Part shown: one piece after another, positions 43,724-53,274 of the stretch
How the letters are laid out: each line of letters begins with the position of its first letter
Position numbering within the stretch: position 1 is the stretch's first letter
Assembly (NCBI GenBank): GCA_016709145.1
Contig: JADJEK010000001.1
Span: 1,240,001-1,304,000 of the forward strand
Direction: 5' to 3'
Origin: Planctomycetota bacterium
GTDB lineage: Bacteria > Planctomycetota > B15-G4 > JADJEK01
Length of the DNA stretch: 64,000 nucleotides
The notes under the pieces: generated by a model
The model's database searches: none
Told to the model about the DNA's origin: nothing
What the model saw: the letters and a program-made list of their open reading frames with translations, nothing else
Translations under genes and position numbers: made by a program

Positions 43724-45244
43724 ATGAACACGATGAACACGACGAAGAACACGACGACCCCGAGTCCCCGCGTTCGGTCCTTGTCGATCCTGCTCGGTTT
43801 GGCGTTGGCCCCGTGCGATCTCGGCGCGGCCGCCGAGCTCGTGCTCGACGGGGCGGCCCGCGCGGTCCATTTCGCGGATGTCGATGGCGACGGCGATACC
43901 GACGCGCTCGTCGTGACGAGTCGTGAGGTCGATGGACGCCCGGAGCGAGGGGTCCACGTGTTCCTGCGCACCGAATCGGGACTCTCGACGAGTGCCGCCC
44001 GCAGCGTCGACGTCCCACGCGGCGTGCTGTTCATGGACCTCGCCGATCTCGATGGCGACGCGAGGGTCGAGCTCCTGCTCGTCGATCCGACCGGGCTGAT
44101 CGCCGTCGATCTGGAGTCGGACGCGACCGATCTCACCCGCGTCCTCTCCGTGGAGTCGTTCTTCCGCGCCGCGTCGAGTCCGCTGCTGCCGCAGCTCGAG
44201 GTCGCGCGCGACTTCGACCGCGACGGCATCCTCGACGTGCTGCTGCCGTCGACGGCCGGCTATGCGTACCACCGCGGCAAACGCGGCGGCGAGTTCGAAG
44301 CCCCCGTCGCGATCGCCGCGGACGCACGCCACGGAGTGCGCAGCGGCGAAAACGTCTTCTTCCGCGCGACCGCCCGACTCGCGCGCGCGAGCGCGATCGA
44401 TTGGGAAGGCGACGGCGTCGGCGACCTCGTGCTCGCGTTCGAGGAGAAGATGATGCGCGTCGTGCTCGCGCCCGGCATCGCGCCGGCCGCGGCGACGCTG
44501 TTGCTCGACCTCACGCGCGTGCTCGCGCAGGAAGACCAGGACGCGCAGGGGTTGGTGCAGACGGCGGCCACGCTGCGCGACGTCGATCGCGACGGTGCCT
44601 GCGATCTGCTGCTCACGCGGCGCGCGGCGCGCACCAATCTGCTCGCCGGCATGAACACGCGCACGCTCTTGTTCCTCGCCGCCGACTTGAGGACGAACGG
44701 CGGCGTGAAGCCACGACAAGCGATCCGCACGGAAGGGCTCTCGACGCGGCCGATCTTCGCGGACTTCGATCGCGACGGCGCCGACGACCTCGTGCTGTGC
44801 ATGGTCAAGGCCGACGCGTTGAGCAAGCTGAAGGAACAGATCCTCGATCAAGCCGACGTGACGATGCTCGTGTTCCCGTTCGATCGCGACGAGCATCGAT
44901 TCGCCAGCGAACCGATCGCGTCCGAGTCGTTGGTGATGCCGACGTCGGCGCTGCTCGAGTTCGGTGCGGCGGCCTACGTCACGTTCACGGCCGACTACGA
45001 CGCGGACGGCCGACCGGACTTCGCGTCGTACGACGCGCGTTCGAAGCGCCTGACGGTGCGACGCTGCATCTCGGAGGACGGCCTGTTCTCGTCGACTCCG
45101 ATCGCGTTCGACGACGACCCCTACTTCGAGACGACGATCGACCTGCCCGGACCGTTCGACGGCGTCGACACGAATGGCGACGGCAAACCCGAGATCGTGT
45201 CCTGCGGCGGCGCGCGTGCGCTGATCGTCGAAGTGAAGCCATGA
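43724..45244 (+). CDS. Secreted FG-GAP/VCBS repeat protein, first of a pair
   Basis: This is a 506-residue protein with an export signal (SILLGLALAPCDLGAAAE). At least eight DxDxDG-type calcium loops are spaced along it: DVDGDGDTDALVV, DLDGDARVELLLV, DFDRDGILDVLL, DVDRDGACDLLL, DFDRDGADDLVL, DYDADGRPDFAS and DTNGDGKPEIVS are examples. This is the pattern of an extracellular beta-propeller. It could bind carbohydrate or protein ligands. It shares four bases (ATGA) with the next, similar gene. Confidence 0.82.
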   Translation: MNTMNTTKNTTTPSPRVRSLSILLGLALAPCDLGAAAELVLDGAARAVHFADVDGDGDTDALVVTSREVDGRPERGVHVFLRTESGLSTSAARSVDVPRGVLFMDLADLDGDARVELLLVDPTGLIAVDLESDATDLTRVLSVESFFRAASSPLLPQLEVARDFDRDGILDVLLPSTAGYAYHRGKRGGEFEAPVAIAADARHGVRSGENVFFRATARLARASAIDWEGDGVGDLVLAFEEKMMRVVLAPGIAPAAATLLLDLTRVLAQEDQDAQGLVQTAATLRDVDRDGACDLLLTRRAARTNLLAGMNTRTLLFLAADLRTNGGVKPRQAIRTEGLSTRPIFADFDRDGADDLVLCMVKADALSKLKEQILDQADVTMLVFPFDRDEHRFASEPIASESLVMPTSALLEFGAAAYVTFTADYDADGRPDFASYDARSKRLTVRRCISEDGLFSSTPIAFDDDPYFETTIDLPGPFDGVDTNGDGKPEIVSCGGARALIVEVKP

Positions 45245-46710
45245 GGCTCGTCATCGGCCTGCTGATCGGTTGGATAGGGGCGTCGCACGGCGCGACGGTC
45301 GAGTCCGACGCGACGACCGTGTTGAAGCCACCCTCGCCCGCGAGCTTCTGGCTGTCCGACGACCTCGACGGCGATGGTCGGGGCGACTTGCTCTGCGTCG
45401 GCGGCCGCGCTGTCTCCGTGTTCGTGTACGGCGAGCACGGGTTCGCCGAACAGCCGACCGCGTCGTTCGAACTGCCGGCCGACACGGTGTTCGTCGACCT
45501 TGGCGATGCCGACGGCGATCGCGCTCGCGAGTTGTGCATCCTGACGCCACGGGGCGCGTTGGCCGCACGCGTCGATCGACCCGGAGACATCGACTGGAAG
45601 CCGCTGCTCGCCGATGCGACCGAACTGCCCGCGGTCTTCGCCGTCGATCCCTCCGACATCGCGTGGAACGAGATCCTGCGCGACGTCGACGGCATCGGCT
45701 TCGAGGACGTGGTGGTGCCGGTCGGCGACGGCTATCGCGTGTTCACGCGCGAACTCGAAGCGGCACACTTCACGCCGGCGGGGATCATCCCGGTCCACCC
45801 GACCGGCAGCTTCGACCTCGGTGGCGCGAACGATCTCGGTGCGCTCGAGCAGACCATCGACTTGCCGCGCATCTTCATCGGCGACGTCGTCGGGGACCGC
45901 AAACCCGAGTTGCTGACGTTCGACGGCACCAGCGTGCGCGGCTACGCACGCCCCGATGGGGACGGCGCATGGACCGAGCGATTCACGCGCGTGCTGTACA
46001 GCGGCGACGCGTCGTTGCCGGAGCGCATCTTCTCCGCACGCAACGTGCGCATCGAGGCGCTGGACGGCGACACGCGATCGACGCTCGTGGTGGTGCGTTC
46101 GCTCGACGGCGAGATCGACTTCTTCTCGAGCTCGGCCGACGGCGCGCTCGACGAGACGAAGACCCTGCGCCTCGACGGCTGGATCCTCCCGCCGAAGCTC
46201 ATCGATCTCGACGGTGACCGCGGCATCGACCTGCTGGCGCCGACGGTCGCTCGCATCGGAGCACTGCAGCTCGTGAAGGTGTTCACGACGCGGTCGTTCT
46301 CGATGCGGTACTCGATCTTCAAACACCGCGACGACGTGCGCTATGCGCGGACTCCCGACGAAGTGCGCGACATCGAGTTCCCGTTGCGCTACGAGACCGG
46401 CGATCGCGGCGTGCGCGTCGAGAACCAGATGGTCTACACGTTCGACGGTGACTTCACCGGAGACGGCGTGAAGGACTTCGTCGTGAAGGCGTCGGAGACG
46501 ACGCTCGCCGTCCATCCGGGCGCGGCGGAAGCATCGTTCGCGGCGAAGCCCGCGTTCCTGCTGACCGTCCCGGACATGAAGCCGTACTTCTCGGTCGCGC
46601 CGAGCGCGTACGACTTCGATCACGACGGTCGCTGCGACCTCCTGCTGCACTACCGCGCGCAGAGCGGCGGCGCGGACCAGACCGTCGTCGTCATGAACCG
46701 TGAGGAATGA
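45241..46710 (+). CDS. Secreted FG-GAP/VCBS repeat protein, second of a pair
   Basis: This is a 489-residue protein with an export signal (LVIGLLIGWIGASHGA). Calcium-loop repeats include DDLDGDGRGDLLCVG, DLGDADGDRARELCI, DLDGDRGIDLLAP, DFTGDGVKDFVV and DFDHDGRCDLLLH. The start codon overlaps the stop of the first gene, so the pair is made together and may form a heterodimer. The ligand is unknown. Confidence 0.82.
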   Translation: MRLVIGLLIGWIGASHGATVESDATTVLKPPSPASFWLSDDLDGDGRGDLLCVGGRAVSVFVYGEHGFAEQPTASFELPADTVFVDLGDADGDRARELCILTPRGALAARVDRPGDIDWKPLLADATELPAVFAVDPSDIAWNEILRDVDGIGFEDVVVPVGDGYRVFTRELEAAHFTPAGIIPVHPTGSFDLGGANDLGALEQTIDLPRIFIGDVVGDRKPELLTFDGTSVRGYARPDGDGAWTERFTRVLYSGDASLPERIFSARNVRIEALDGDTRSTLVVVRSLDGEIDFFSSSADGALDETKTLRLDGWILPPKLIDLDGDRGIDLLAPTVARIGALQLVKVFTTRSFSMRYSIFKHRDDVRYARTPDEVRDIEFPLRYETGDRGVRVENQMVYTFDGDFTGDGVKDFVVKASETTLAVHPGAAEASFAAKPAFLLTVPDMKPYFSVAPSAYDFDHDGRCDLLLHYRAQSGGADQTVVVMNREE

Positions 46711-46767
46711 ACGCCGCGCGTCCCGGTGCCGCACGCAGCCCCCCGCGCGGTCCGCGGCGGTTCGCGC

Positions 46768-46773
46768 TAGATT
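46768..46773 (+). promoter_or_regulatory. -10-like hexamer of the 101-residue membrane protein gene
   Basis: TAGATT lies exactly six bases before the ATG at 46780, as expected for a leaderless transcript. No Shine-Dalgarno sequence is present. Confidence 0.45.
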
Positions 46774-46779
46774 CGCGCC

Positions 46780-47085
46780 ATGACCGAGACCGAACAGCGC
46801 AAAGTCTCGCTGCAACGCGAGGTCGAGTGGCTCGAGAAGTGCCTGAAGAGCCTCGACTCCGAGAAGCGCATGGTGCCGTGGTTGGCGCTGCTCTACGTGC
46901 TCATCATCCCCGGAGCGATGTGGAAGGGCGTGCTCGGCGTCATCGTCGTGCTGTTCGCGACCACCGTGATCCTCGGCACCGCGATGTACATCCAGGCCGG
47001 CCATCGCTCGGAGTACATGGAGCGCCTCGAGGAGACGAGGAAGGCGCTGGCCGAGATCGAGCGCGTCCCCTACGTCCCGCGCTGA
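46780..47085 (+). CDS. Small membrane protein, two helices
   Basis: This is a 101-residue protein. An N-terminal amphipathic/coiled segment (SLQREVEWLEKCLKSLDSEK) precedes two adjacent membrane helices (PWLALLYVLIIPGAMW and GVLGVIVVLFATTVILGTAM) and a charged C-terminal helix (YMERLEETRKALAEIERV). No family is recognised. The transcript appears leaderless. Confidence 0.6.
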   Translation: MTETEQRKVSLQREVEWLEKCLKSLDSEKRMVPWLALLYVLIIPGAMWKGVLGVIVVLFATTVILGTAMYIQAGHRSEYMERLEETRKALAEIERVPYVPR

Positions 47086-47303
47086 TCCGCGCCCGTTCGC
47101 GAGCGCGCGGGCGCTCCAACACTGATTCCTAGAACGGTGTCGTTCATGCCATCAGTCATCACCTGCGGTGATCGACCCGATGACGAGGAATGGTTGGCGC
47201 AAGAGCCTCGAACAGGCGATTCTCCCGTCGTCGATCACACCGAAGGCGGAGCGGGCAGCGGCGAGTCGCCGCGACGTTCCCCCCAAGACGAAGGAGAGTC
47301 GCG

Positions 47304-47837
47304 ATGTTGACCGTAGGCGATCGTTTCCCCGAGTTCCGACTGACCGGCGTCGTCAGCAACGACAAGGACACCGCGTTCACGCCGATCGAGCGCTCGACGT
47401 ACGCCGGCAAGTGGCTGCTCGTGTTCTTCTGGCCGAAGGACTTCACGTTCGTCTGTCCGACCGAGATCAAGGAGTTCGGCCAGGCCGCGAAGGACTTCGC
47501 CGATCGCGACACGCAGGTGCTCGGCGCGTCGATCGACAGCGAGTTCGTCCATCTCGCGTGGCGTCAGAACCACGCCGACTTGAAGGACCTGCCGATCCCG
47601 ATGCTGTCTGACCTGAAGCGCGAGTTGTCGACCGCGCTCGGCGTGCTCGACAAGAACGAAGGCGTGCCGCTGCGCGCGACGTTCCTCGTCGATCCCGACG
47701 GGATCATCCGCTTCGCGTCGGTGAACGACCTCAAGGTCGGTCGCAACCCGAAGGAAGTGCTGCGCGTGCTCGACGCGCTGCAGACGGACGAACTGTGCCC
47801 CTGCAACTGGACCAAGGGCCAGCCGACCCTCGGCTGA
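47304..47837 (+). CDS. ahpC: Peroxiredoxin, AhpC type
   Basis: This 177-residue thiol peroxidase reduces hydrogen peroxide and organic peroxides. The peroxidatic cysteine is C51 in PKDFTFVCPTEIKEFG. C165 and C167 near the C-terminus (DELCPCNW) fit the three-cysteine arrangement of actinobacterial AhpC, which is recycled by AhpD. The AhpD-like gene follows 17 bases later, supporting this. AAGGAG precedes the ATG. Regulation by OxyR or a similar factor is likely but no site is evident. Confidence 0.93.
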   Translation: MLTVGDRFPEFRLTGVVSNDKDTAFTPIERSTYAGKWLLVFFWPKDFTFVCPTEIKEFGQAAKDFADRDTQVLGASIDSEFVHLAWRQNHADLKDLPIPMLSDLKRELSTALGVLDKNEGVPLRATFLVDPDGIIRFASVNDLKVGRNPKEVLRVLDALQTDELCPCNWTKGQPTLG

Positions 47838-47854
47838 AACGAAGGAGCACGACC

Positions 47855-48382
47855 ATGACTCTGACCACGCTGAAAGACTCCCTGCCCGACTACGCCAAGG
47901 ACCTGAAGCTGAACGTCGGCGCGATCGACACGATCGAGTCGCTCGACAAGAAGCAGGTGTACGGCATCGCGCTCGCCTCGGCGTACGCGACGCGACATCC
48001 GCAGGTCGTCCGCGCCGCACGCGAGAGCGCGGCGATGCACGTCGACGATGCGACGGCGCGCGCGGCGAAGATCGCCGCGTCGGTGATGGCGATGAACAAC
48101 GTCTACTACCGCTTCGCGCACCTCGTGTCCGACCCGGAGTACGCGAAGATGCCGGCGCGCTTGCGCATGTCGGCGATCGCGAACCCGGGCATCGAGAAGC
48201 GCGACTTCGAGTTGTTCGCGCTCGCGGTCTCCGCGATCAACGGCTGCGGGATGTGCATGGACTCGCACGAGAAAGTGCTGGTCCAGGCAGGTCTCACGCG
48301 AACACAAGTCCAGGACGCGATCCGCGTCGCCGCGATCATCAGTGCGCTCGCGGGCACGCTGGCGATCGAAGAGGCGGGCTGA
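47855..48382 (+). CDS. ahpD: Alkyl hydroperoxidase D-like reductase
   Basis: This is a 175-residue protein. The redox motif NGCGMCMDSHEK holds C131 and C134, with H138 following, in the same relative places as the Cys-x2-Cys and His of mycobacterial AhpD. AhpD passes electrons, usually from lipoamide, to AhpC. Length is normal. AAGGAG precedes the start codon. It is co-transcribed with the peroxiredoxin. Confidence 0.92.
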   Translation: MTLTTLKDSLPDYAKDLKLNVGAIDTIESLDKKQVYGIALASAYATRHPQVVRAARESAAMHVDDATARAAKIAASVMAMNNVYYRFAHLVSDPEYAKMPARLRMSAIANPGIEKRDFELFALAVSAINGCGMCMDSHEKVLVQAGLTRTQVQDAIRVAAIISALAGTLAIEEAG

Positions 48383-48409
48383 ACGCATGACGACGACGCG
48401 CTCGCGCGG

Positions 48410-48829
48410 TCACGCATTCGATTGCGGCCGCGCGGGCGCGCTTCGTCCGATCGACGTCACGAGGATCCCGACGATCGCGTCGGCGGCGACGAACAGTTCG
48501 AACTGCTCTCGACCCGCGACGACGCGCGAGATCCCCGCACCGATCAGCGCGAGCACGAAGATCGCTCGCGCGCGACGGATGCGTCCCGACCAGTGCGACA
48601 CGAGCAGGATCAACGTCGGCGCCAGCGACGCCCAATGCAGCGTTCCGATCGCGACGGGAACGGGTGTCGCGAACGACTGGAACACGCGCCACGGATCGTG
48701 GGTGCCGCTCCACGGCTCGGTCTCGCCGGACCAAACCGCGAGTCCACCTACGAGCACGCACGCGACGGCGGCGACGAGCCCGACCCCCGCCGCGCGCCGT
48801 GCGCCGGCATGGCGATCCGAGCCGTCCAT
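48410..48829 (-). CDS. Small membrane protein, four helices
   Basis: This is a 139-residue protein with four hydrophobic segments (GVGLVAAVACVLVGGLAVW; TPVPVAIGTLHWASLAPTLI; AIFVLALIGAGISRVVAG; FELFVAADAIVGILVTSI). The layout resembles small DUF4345/DoxX-like proteins, but I cannot assign it firmly. It begins two bases after the stop of the DUF1080 gene, so they are one operon, and it converges on the ahpD gene. Confidence 0.55.
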   Translation of the reverse strand: MDGSDRHAGARRAAGVGLVAAVACVLVGGLAVWSGETEPWSGTHDPWRVFQSFATPVPVAIGTLHWASLAPTLILLVSHWSGRIRRARAIFVLALIGAGISRVVAGREQFELFVAADAIVGILVTSIGRSAPARPQSNA

Positions 48830-48831
48830 GG

Positions 48832-49626
48832 TCACAGCTTGCGCAGCCAGATGTTCCGGAAGCGGATCGGGTTGCCGTGGTCCTGCAGTCCGAGCGGCAG
48901 TTCGGCCGGATGCGCCGCGTAGCCCGCGACCTTTTTGTGCGCCGTCGCGCCGAGCAGCTCGCGCGCGTGATGCACGAGAACGCCGTTGTGGAACACCGTC
49001 ACTCGAGCGGGGCGCGTGAGCTTGTCGCCATCGAAGCGCGGGGCCTCGAACACGATGTCGTACGTCTGCCACTCGCCGGGCTTCTTGCTGACGTTCACGG
49101 CCGGCGGCGTCTGGCCGTACAGCGCGGCCGCTTGGCCGTCGGCGTACGTGCGGTTCTCGAACGAATCGAGGATCTGCACTTCGTAGCGGCCCATGAAGAA
49201 CACGCCGCTGTTGCCGCGGCCTTGCGACGAGCCTTCGACCTGCTGCGGAGAGGCCCACTCGATGTGGAGCTGGCAGTCACCGAACGCGTCGCGCGTGGCG
49301 ATCGATCCGGTGCCGTTCACTTCGGCGATCCCGTCCTTGACGACCCACTGCGCATCGCCGCCGCCGTCGCCGGCCCACTTCGACAGGTCCTTGCCGTCGA
49401 ACAGCACGATCGCGTCGGCCGGCGCATCCTGCGGTCGCTCGCCAGGCATGACGACGGCGGGCACCGGACGATTCGCGTCGTGCACGCGCCACTTGCCGTC
49501 GGGCAACATCGGCGTGTCCGTGTAGCCGACCGGATCGTCGGCGAACCACGTTGGAACGAGCGTCGCACAGCACGCGGCGGAAGCGACACCGAACAGGACA
49601 CCGGCGAACAGCGTAGGTCGGTTCAT
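48832..49626 (-). CDS. Exported DUF1080 (3-keto-disaccharide hydrolase-like) protein
   Basis: This is a 264-residue protein with a signal peptide (LFAGVLFGVASAACCATL). The DUF1080 lectin-like fold is clear from AIVLFDGKDLSKWAGDGGGD, QLHIEWASP, QGRGNSGVFFMGRYEVQILD, the WQTYDIVFEAPRF strand and the end GLQDHGNPIRFRNIWLRKL. The family is greatly expanded in Planctomycetota; some members cleave 3-keto-glycosides. TACAGT lies seven bases before the ATG, so the transcript looks leaderless. Confidence 0.88.
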   Translation of the reverse strand: MNRPTLFAGVLFGVASAACCATLVPTWFADDPVGYTDTPMLPDGKWRVHDANRPVPAVVMPGERPQDAPADAIVLFDGKDLSKWAGDGGGDAQWVVKDGIAEVNGTGSIATRDAFGDCQLHIEWASPQQVEGSSQGRGNSGVFFMGRYEVQILDSFENRTYADGQAAALYGQTPPAVNVSKKPGEWQTYDIVFEAPRFDGDKLTRPARVTVFHNGVLVHHARELLGATAHKKVAGYAAHPAELPLGLQDHGNPIRFRNIWLRKL

Positions 49627-49633
49627 GCGCGGC

Positions 49634-49639
49634 ACTGTA
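49634..49639 (-). promoter_or_regulatory. -10-like hexamer of the DUF1080 gene
   Basis: On the minus strand TACAGT is separated from the ATG at 49626 by seven bases. There is no Shine-Dalgarno sequence. Confidence 0.45.
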
Positions 49640-49691
49640 TTCACTCGTGCTTCGGGCTGGAACGGCGCGGAGCCATCCCCACGAGGTTTCG

Positions 49692-50633
49692 TCACACGCG
49701 CTTCGCGCGTCCCCACTCCGACTCGAACACGTCGTGCAGGGCGCGGAACAGCGAGCTCTGCGCGTCGAGTTTCACCAACGTCTCGTCCGCCGATCCCGGC
49801 ACCGTGAGGCGCAAGTGCAACACGTCGGGCAGGAAGATCATGCGGAAGCGCCACAGCGTCGCGGTCGGGGTCAAGCGCACTTCGAGCCGTTCGCGCGCCT
49901 TCGCGTCGAGTCGTCCGCCGATGTCGGCGAGGTGACGCAGCGACGACTCGATGCGTTGTTGGACCCCGCCGCGCAGCGGCACGTCGTGCGACACGGCGCG
50001 CTCGATGGCGTCGACGCTGCCTGACTTCGGATCGAGCAACAGGAAGCGCAGACGTCCACGCGCGTGCCGCGTCGCGTCCTCGAGCAGCGCGCGGAACTCC
50101 GGATTGCCGAGGAGCGACGAACAGCTCGCGGCGAACACGTCCATCCGATGAGGCCGCACTTCGCTGACGAAGTCGTAGAGCTCGCGCGTGATGCCGCCCG
50201 ACGGCTCCGAACTCGACGCGAAGAAGCGCACGCCCGATGCTTTGCGAATACCGAAGAAGTCTTGCAGCACCGCGCTCGGCCGCTCCGTTTCGTCGCCGAC
50301 GATCTGGATGCGGAACATCTCGGGCAGCAGGCGCAGGTCGGGAGCTTTGAAGAAGTAGCTGCCGAGCTTCTCGTTGATCGCGACCAGCGCCTGACGCACG
50401 GTCTTCTTGCGCGAGAGGTCGTCGTCGCGTTCGGTGCGCAACAGGGCCTTCGCGCGTAGGTGTTCGAACACGTCGACGAATGCGACCGGCACGGCGCGTT
50501 CGCGCAGGAAGCGCAGGATCTCGACCTGGCGTGCGGGCTCTCCGCGGAACGAGCGTCCTGCCGGACGGACGATCGCATCGCGCAGGATCCGTTCGAACGC
50601 ATCGGTGGGAATCGTCGATTCGGTGGGGGACAT
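49692..50633 (-). CDS. Unrecognised protein with possible DUF5919-like C-terminal domain
   Basis: This is a 313-residue soluble protein. The first 120 residues are helical, with a possible winged-helix segment (VEILRFLRERAVPVAFVDVF, then SRKKTVRQALVAINEKL). The C-terminal part has RHARGRLRFLLLDPKSGSVD, then a helix-rich stretch and LRLTVPGSADETLVKLDAQS and HDVFESEWGRA. This order resembles DUF5919, a phospholipase-D-like sensor domain without obvious catalytic HKD motifs. The gene is divergent from the desaturase. No function is assigned. Confidence 0.5.
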   Translation of the reverse strand: MSPTESTIPTDAFERILRDAIVRPAGRSFRGEPARQVEILRFLRERAVPVAFVDVFEHLRAKALLRTERDDDLSRKKTVRQALVAINEKLGSYFFKAPDLRLLPEMFRIQIVGDETERPSAVLQDFFGIRKASGVRFFASSSEPSGGITRELYDFVSEVRPHRMDVFAASCSSLLGNPEFRALLEDATRHARGRLRFLLLDPKSGSVDAIERAVSHDVPLRGGVQQRIESSLRHLADIGGRLDAKARERLEVRLTPTATLWRFRMIFLPDVLHLRLTVPGSADETLVKLDAQSSLFRALHDVFESEWGRAKRV

Positions 50634-50880
50634 CTGGACGTCCTTCAAGGGTCGGATCGAACATCCGACCGTGGCGGGAGTTACGACGCGACGGCCACCG
50701 CGGGAACTCGAGGTCGACGCATCGTCGACCTCTGGACGACGCTCGGTCGTTGCGGGATCGTGCGCCCTAGTCCCATCCATGTCAAGGACTTACGTTTGAC
50801 GGATGCTCGCACGTGGGCTATCCATCAGCGCTGAATCGGGCGCCGCACGAAGCGCTCCTGTTCGATCCTCGGAGCGAGCC

Positions 50881-51897
50881 ATGAGCGAAACCGCGGTCCT
50901 CGAAACGCTGAACGTCCGCACCAACATGAAGAAGAGCCGGCATTACCTCACCAGCGCGACGACGCTGAAGAAGGAGCTGGCGGCGGCAGTGCCACGCGAA
51001 CAACTCATGCAGTTCCACCGCAAGAACGCGTGGCTGCACTTCCTCGTGCTCGCGCGGCAGTACGCGCTGATCGCGCTCGGCTCGTGGGTCAGCGTCACGC
51101 GCGACGAGTGGTACTTCTGGGTGCCGGCGGCGATCGTCGTCGGCTTCACGATCTTCAACTTCACGGTGCTGCTGCACGAGGTCGTGCACAAGGCCGTGTT
51201 CGAGAAGGGCCGTCCGCGCTGGGAGCGATTCCTCGGCCTGCTCTACGCATTCCCGAGCGGCATCTCGGCGAGCCAATTCACGCGCTGGCACCTCGACCAC
51301 CACGACAACCTCGGTTCGTCGACCGACGACCCCAAGCGGTTCCACTTGTCGCCGAAGAAGAACGCGCGCTGGTTCAAGGCGCTGTACCTCACGCCGGCGT
51401 TGTTCCCGATCTACTTCCGCGCCGCGAAGGCCGAAGTGAAGACGTACGACAAGGAACTCGCGAACACGATCGCGTGGGAGCGACGCTTCACGATCCTCTT
51501 CCACCTGTCGCTGCTCGCGACGCTGTGGATCACGCTCGGACCGTGGCTCGCGTTCAAGCTCTACATGGTGCCGGTGTTCTTCGTGTTCCCGGTCGCGTTC
51601 GTCCTGAACCGCCTCGGTCAGCACTACAACGTCGATCCGGACGATCCGGCGAAGTGGTCGACGCTCGTCGCGAGCTCGTGGTTCTGGAACTTCGCGTTCC
51701 TGTGGTCGAACTTCCACCTCGAGCACCACTACTACCCGAACGTGCCGTTCTATCGGCTCGAGCCGCTGCATCAGGCGCTGTTGAAGGACTTCTATCGCAA
51801 GCGCGACATGAAGCCCGTCGGCTACGCCGAGCTGCTGTGGAACTGGTTCGGCAAGAACAAGCAACCGCACACGAAGTGGGGCTGCAAGGGGAGCTGA
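50881..51897 (+). CDS. Membrane fatty acid desaturase
   Basis: This 338-residue di-iron membrane enzyme puts a double bond into fatty acyl chains. The three histidine boxes are HEVVH (99-103), HLDHH (137-141) and HLEHH (279-283). Membrane helices lie between them (for example VPAAIVVGFTIFNFTVLL and YMVPVFFVFPVAFVLNRLG). HLEHHYYPNVPFYRL is typical of the FADS-like group. Regioselectivity cannot be read from the sequence. A beta-carotene hydroxylase/ketolase role is less likely given the box spacing. Confidence 0.88.
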   Translation: MSETAVLETLNVRTNMKKSRHYLTSATTLKKELAAAVPREQLMQFHRKNAWLHFLVLARQYALIALGSWVSVTRDEWYFWVPAAIVVGFTIFNFTVLLHEVVHKAVFEKGRPRWERFLGLLYAFPSGISASQFTRWHLDHHDNLGSSTDDPKRFHLSPKKNARWFKALYLTPALFPIYFRAAKAEVKTYDKELANTIAWERRFTILFHLSLLATLWITLGPWLAFKLYMVPVFFVFPVAFVLNRLGQHYNVDPDDPAKWSTLVASSWFWNFAFLWSNFHLEHHYYPNVPFYRLEPLHQALLKDFYRKRDMKPVGYAELLWNWFGKNKQPHTKWGCKGS

Positions 51898-51984
51898 GCC
51901 GAACGCAAATCCCGCGATCGCTTGTCCTGACCCACCAGGACGTGCCGTTCCAGGTTCGCCGAAGACTTGGAACGGAGGTCGATC

Positions 51985-53265
51985 ATGCGGATCCTCGCGA
52001 GCATCGTGTTCAGCGGTTGTGTTCTGGCGACGGCGCAGGCCGCGAATCAAGTCCACGTCGTCGATGGGGACGGCGGCCCCGGGGTCGACTTCGTCTCACT
52101 GCAGACTGCCGTGTCGACGGTCGCGGACGGGGACATCCTGCTCGTGCGCGATTGCGGCGTTCCGTACGCGGCGGCGAACCTCGCGTCGAAATCACTGACG
52201 ATCGTCGGGGTCCGTGATGCGAACGGCGATCGCCCGGTCGCTCGCGGGTTGGCGATCGACGACTTGGGTGTCGCTCAAGGCGTGGTCGTGCGTGGCCTCG
52301 AGTTCGACGCGATCCCGCAGCACTTCATGACGACGTTCGCGGTCCGCGACTGCGCGGGATCCGTGCTCGTCGAGGACTGCGTCCTGGCCCAGAGTGCCCC
52401 GGACCACGTGCTTGCGCTGATGGTCACACTGTCCGCTTCGCCGCGGACGGTGTTCACTCGCTGCTCGATCACGGCGCATCCGAACGTCGGGATCCCCGTC
52501 GGTGGATTCGGCGCCGTGCATCTCGAGAGTGGTTCGGTGTCGCTGTACGAGTGCGCGCTGGTCGGCAGTGACGGTCGGAACGCGGCCGTGCCGCTCTTCG
52601 CGGGCGCGGCGATCCCGTCGAGTCCAGGAGGCGCCGCACTCTCGATCGTCACCGGGAACGTGTTCGCGTCGGGCTGCACGTTCGTCGGTGGAGACGGGGG
52701 GAACGGAGCGTTCCAAGCGTCCACCCTGACGTGCGTGGCCGCAGCGGTCGGAGGCCCCGCCGTCGTCGCGCAGGGCGACCCGTCGACGCGTGTGCTGACC
52801 ATCCTCGACTCCACGTTCGCGATCGGTGCGAGCGGTGTCGCAGCCGGCGGTTGTCCTCCTCCGGGTGTCGCCCCGTTCGTGGTGGATCCGACCGTGACGA
52901 CGATGCCCGTCGTCGGCGACATCCACCGTTCGTTCGAAGTCACCTCGCCGGCGCCCGAGGGTCAGCTCACGACCACGACGTTGACGGGCGTGCCCGGGGA
53001 GTTCGCGTTGCTGCTGCTCGCGTTCTCCGGCAACGGCGCGTACACGCCTGCGGTCGTCGGCGCGCTCGCCGGGTCGGCGCCGTTCACGGTGATCCCGCTC
53101 GGTTCGCTGCCTCCGTCCGGAACGCTCTCGTTCAGCGTGCCGATCCCGGTCGGTGGGTTGCCGGCATCGATCGATGGCGTGAACCTCTACGAACAGGCGG
53201 TCGTCGCCGGCGCGTCCGGATTCGGGCTGGTGTCGAGTCCGTCGGTCGTGACGATCGTGCGCTGA
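51985..53265 (+). CDS. Secreted parallel beta-helix protein
   Basis: This is a 426-residue protein with a signal peptide (ILASIVFSGCVLATAQA). VDGDGGPGVDFVSLQTAVST begins a right-handed beta-helix of the kind that lists repeated turns (SLTIVGVRDANG, GVVVRGLEFDAI, SVLVEDCVLAQS, TVFTRCSITAH, SVSLYECALVGS). The last 120 residues form a separate beta domain (FTVIPLGSLPPSGTLSFSVP and a final SSPSVVTIVR) that I associate with Planctomycetota secreted proteins. No lyase catalytic residues are evident. GGAGG precedes the ATG. Confidence 0.72.
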   Translation: MRILASIVFSGCVLATAQAANQVHVVDGDGGPGVDFVSLQTAVSTVADGDILLVRDCGVPYAAANLASKSLTIVGVRDANGDRPVARGLAIDDLGVAQGVVVRGLEFDAIPQHFMTTFAVRDCAGSVLVEDCVLAQSAPDHVLALMVTLSASPRTVFTRCSITAHPNVGIPVGGFGAVHLESGSVSLYECALVGSDGRNAAVPLFAGAAIPSSPGGAALSIVTGNVFASGCTFVGGDGGNGAFQASTLTCVAAAVGGPAVVAQGDPSTRVLTILDSTFAIGASGVAAGGCPPPGVAPFVVDPTVTTMPVVGDIHRSFEVTSPAPEGQLTTTTLTGVPGEFALLLLAFSGNGAYTPAVVGALAGSAPFTVIPLGSLPPSGTLSFSVPIPVGGLPASIDGVNLYEQAVVAGASGFGLVSSPSVVTIVR

Positions 53266-53274
53266 GCGACTCGT

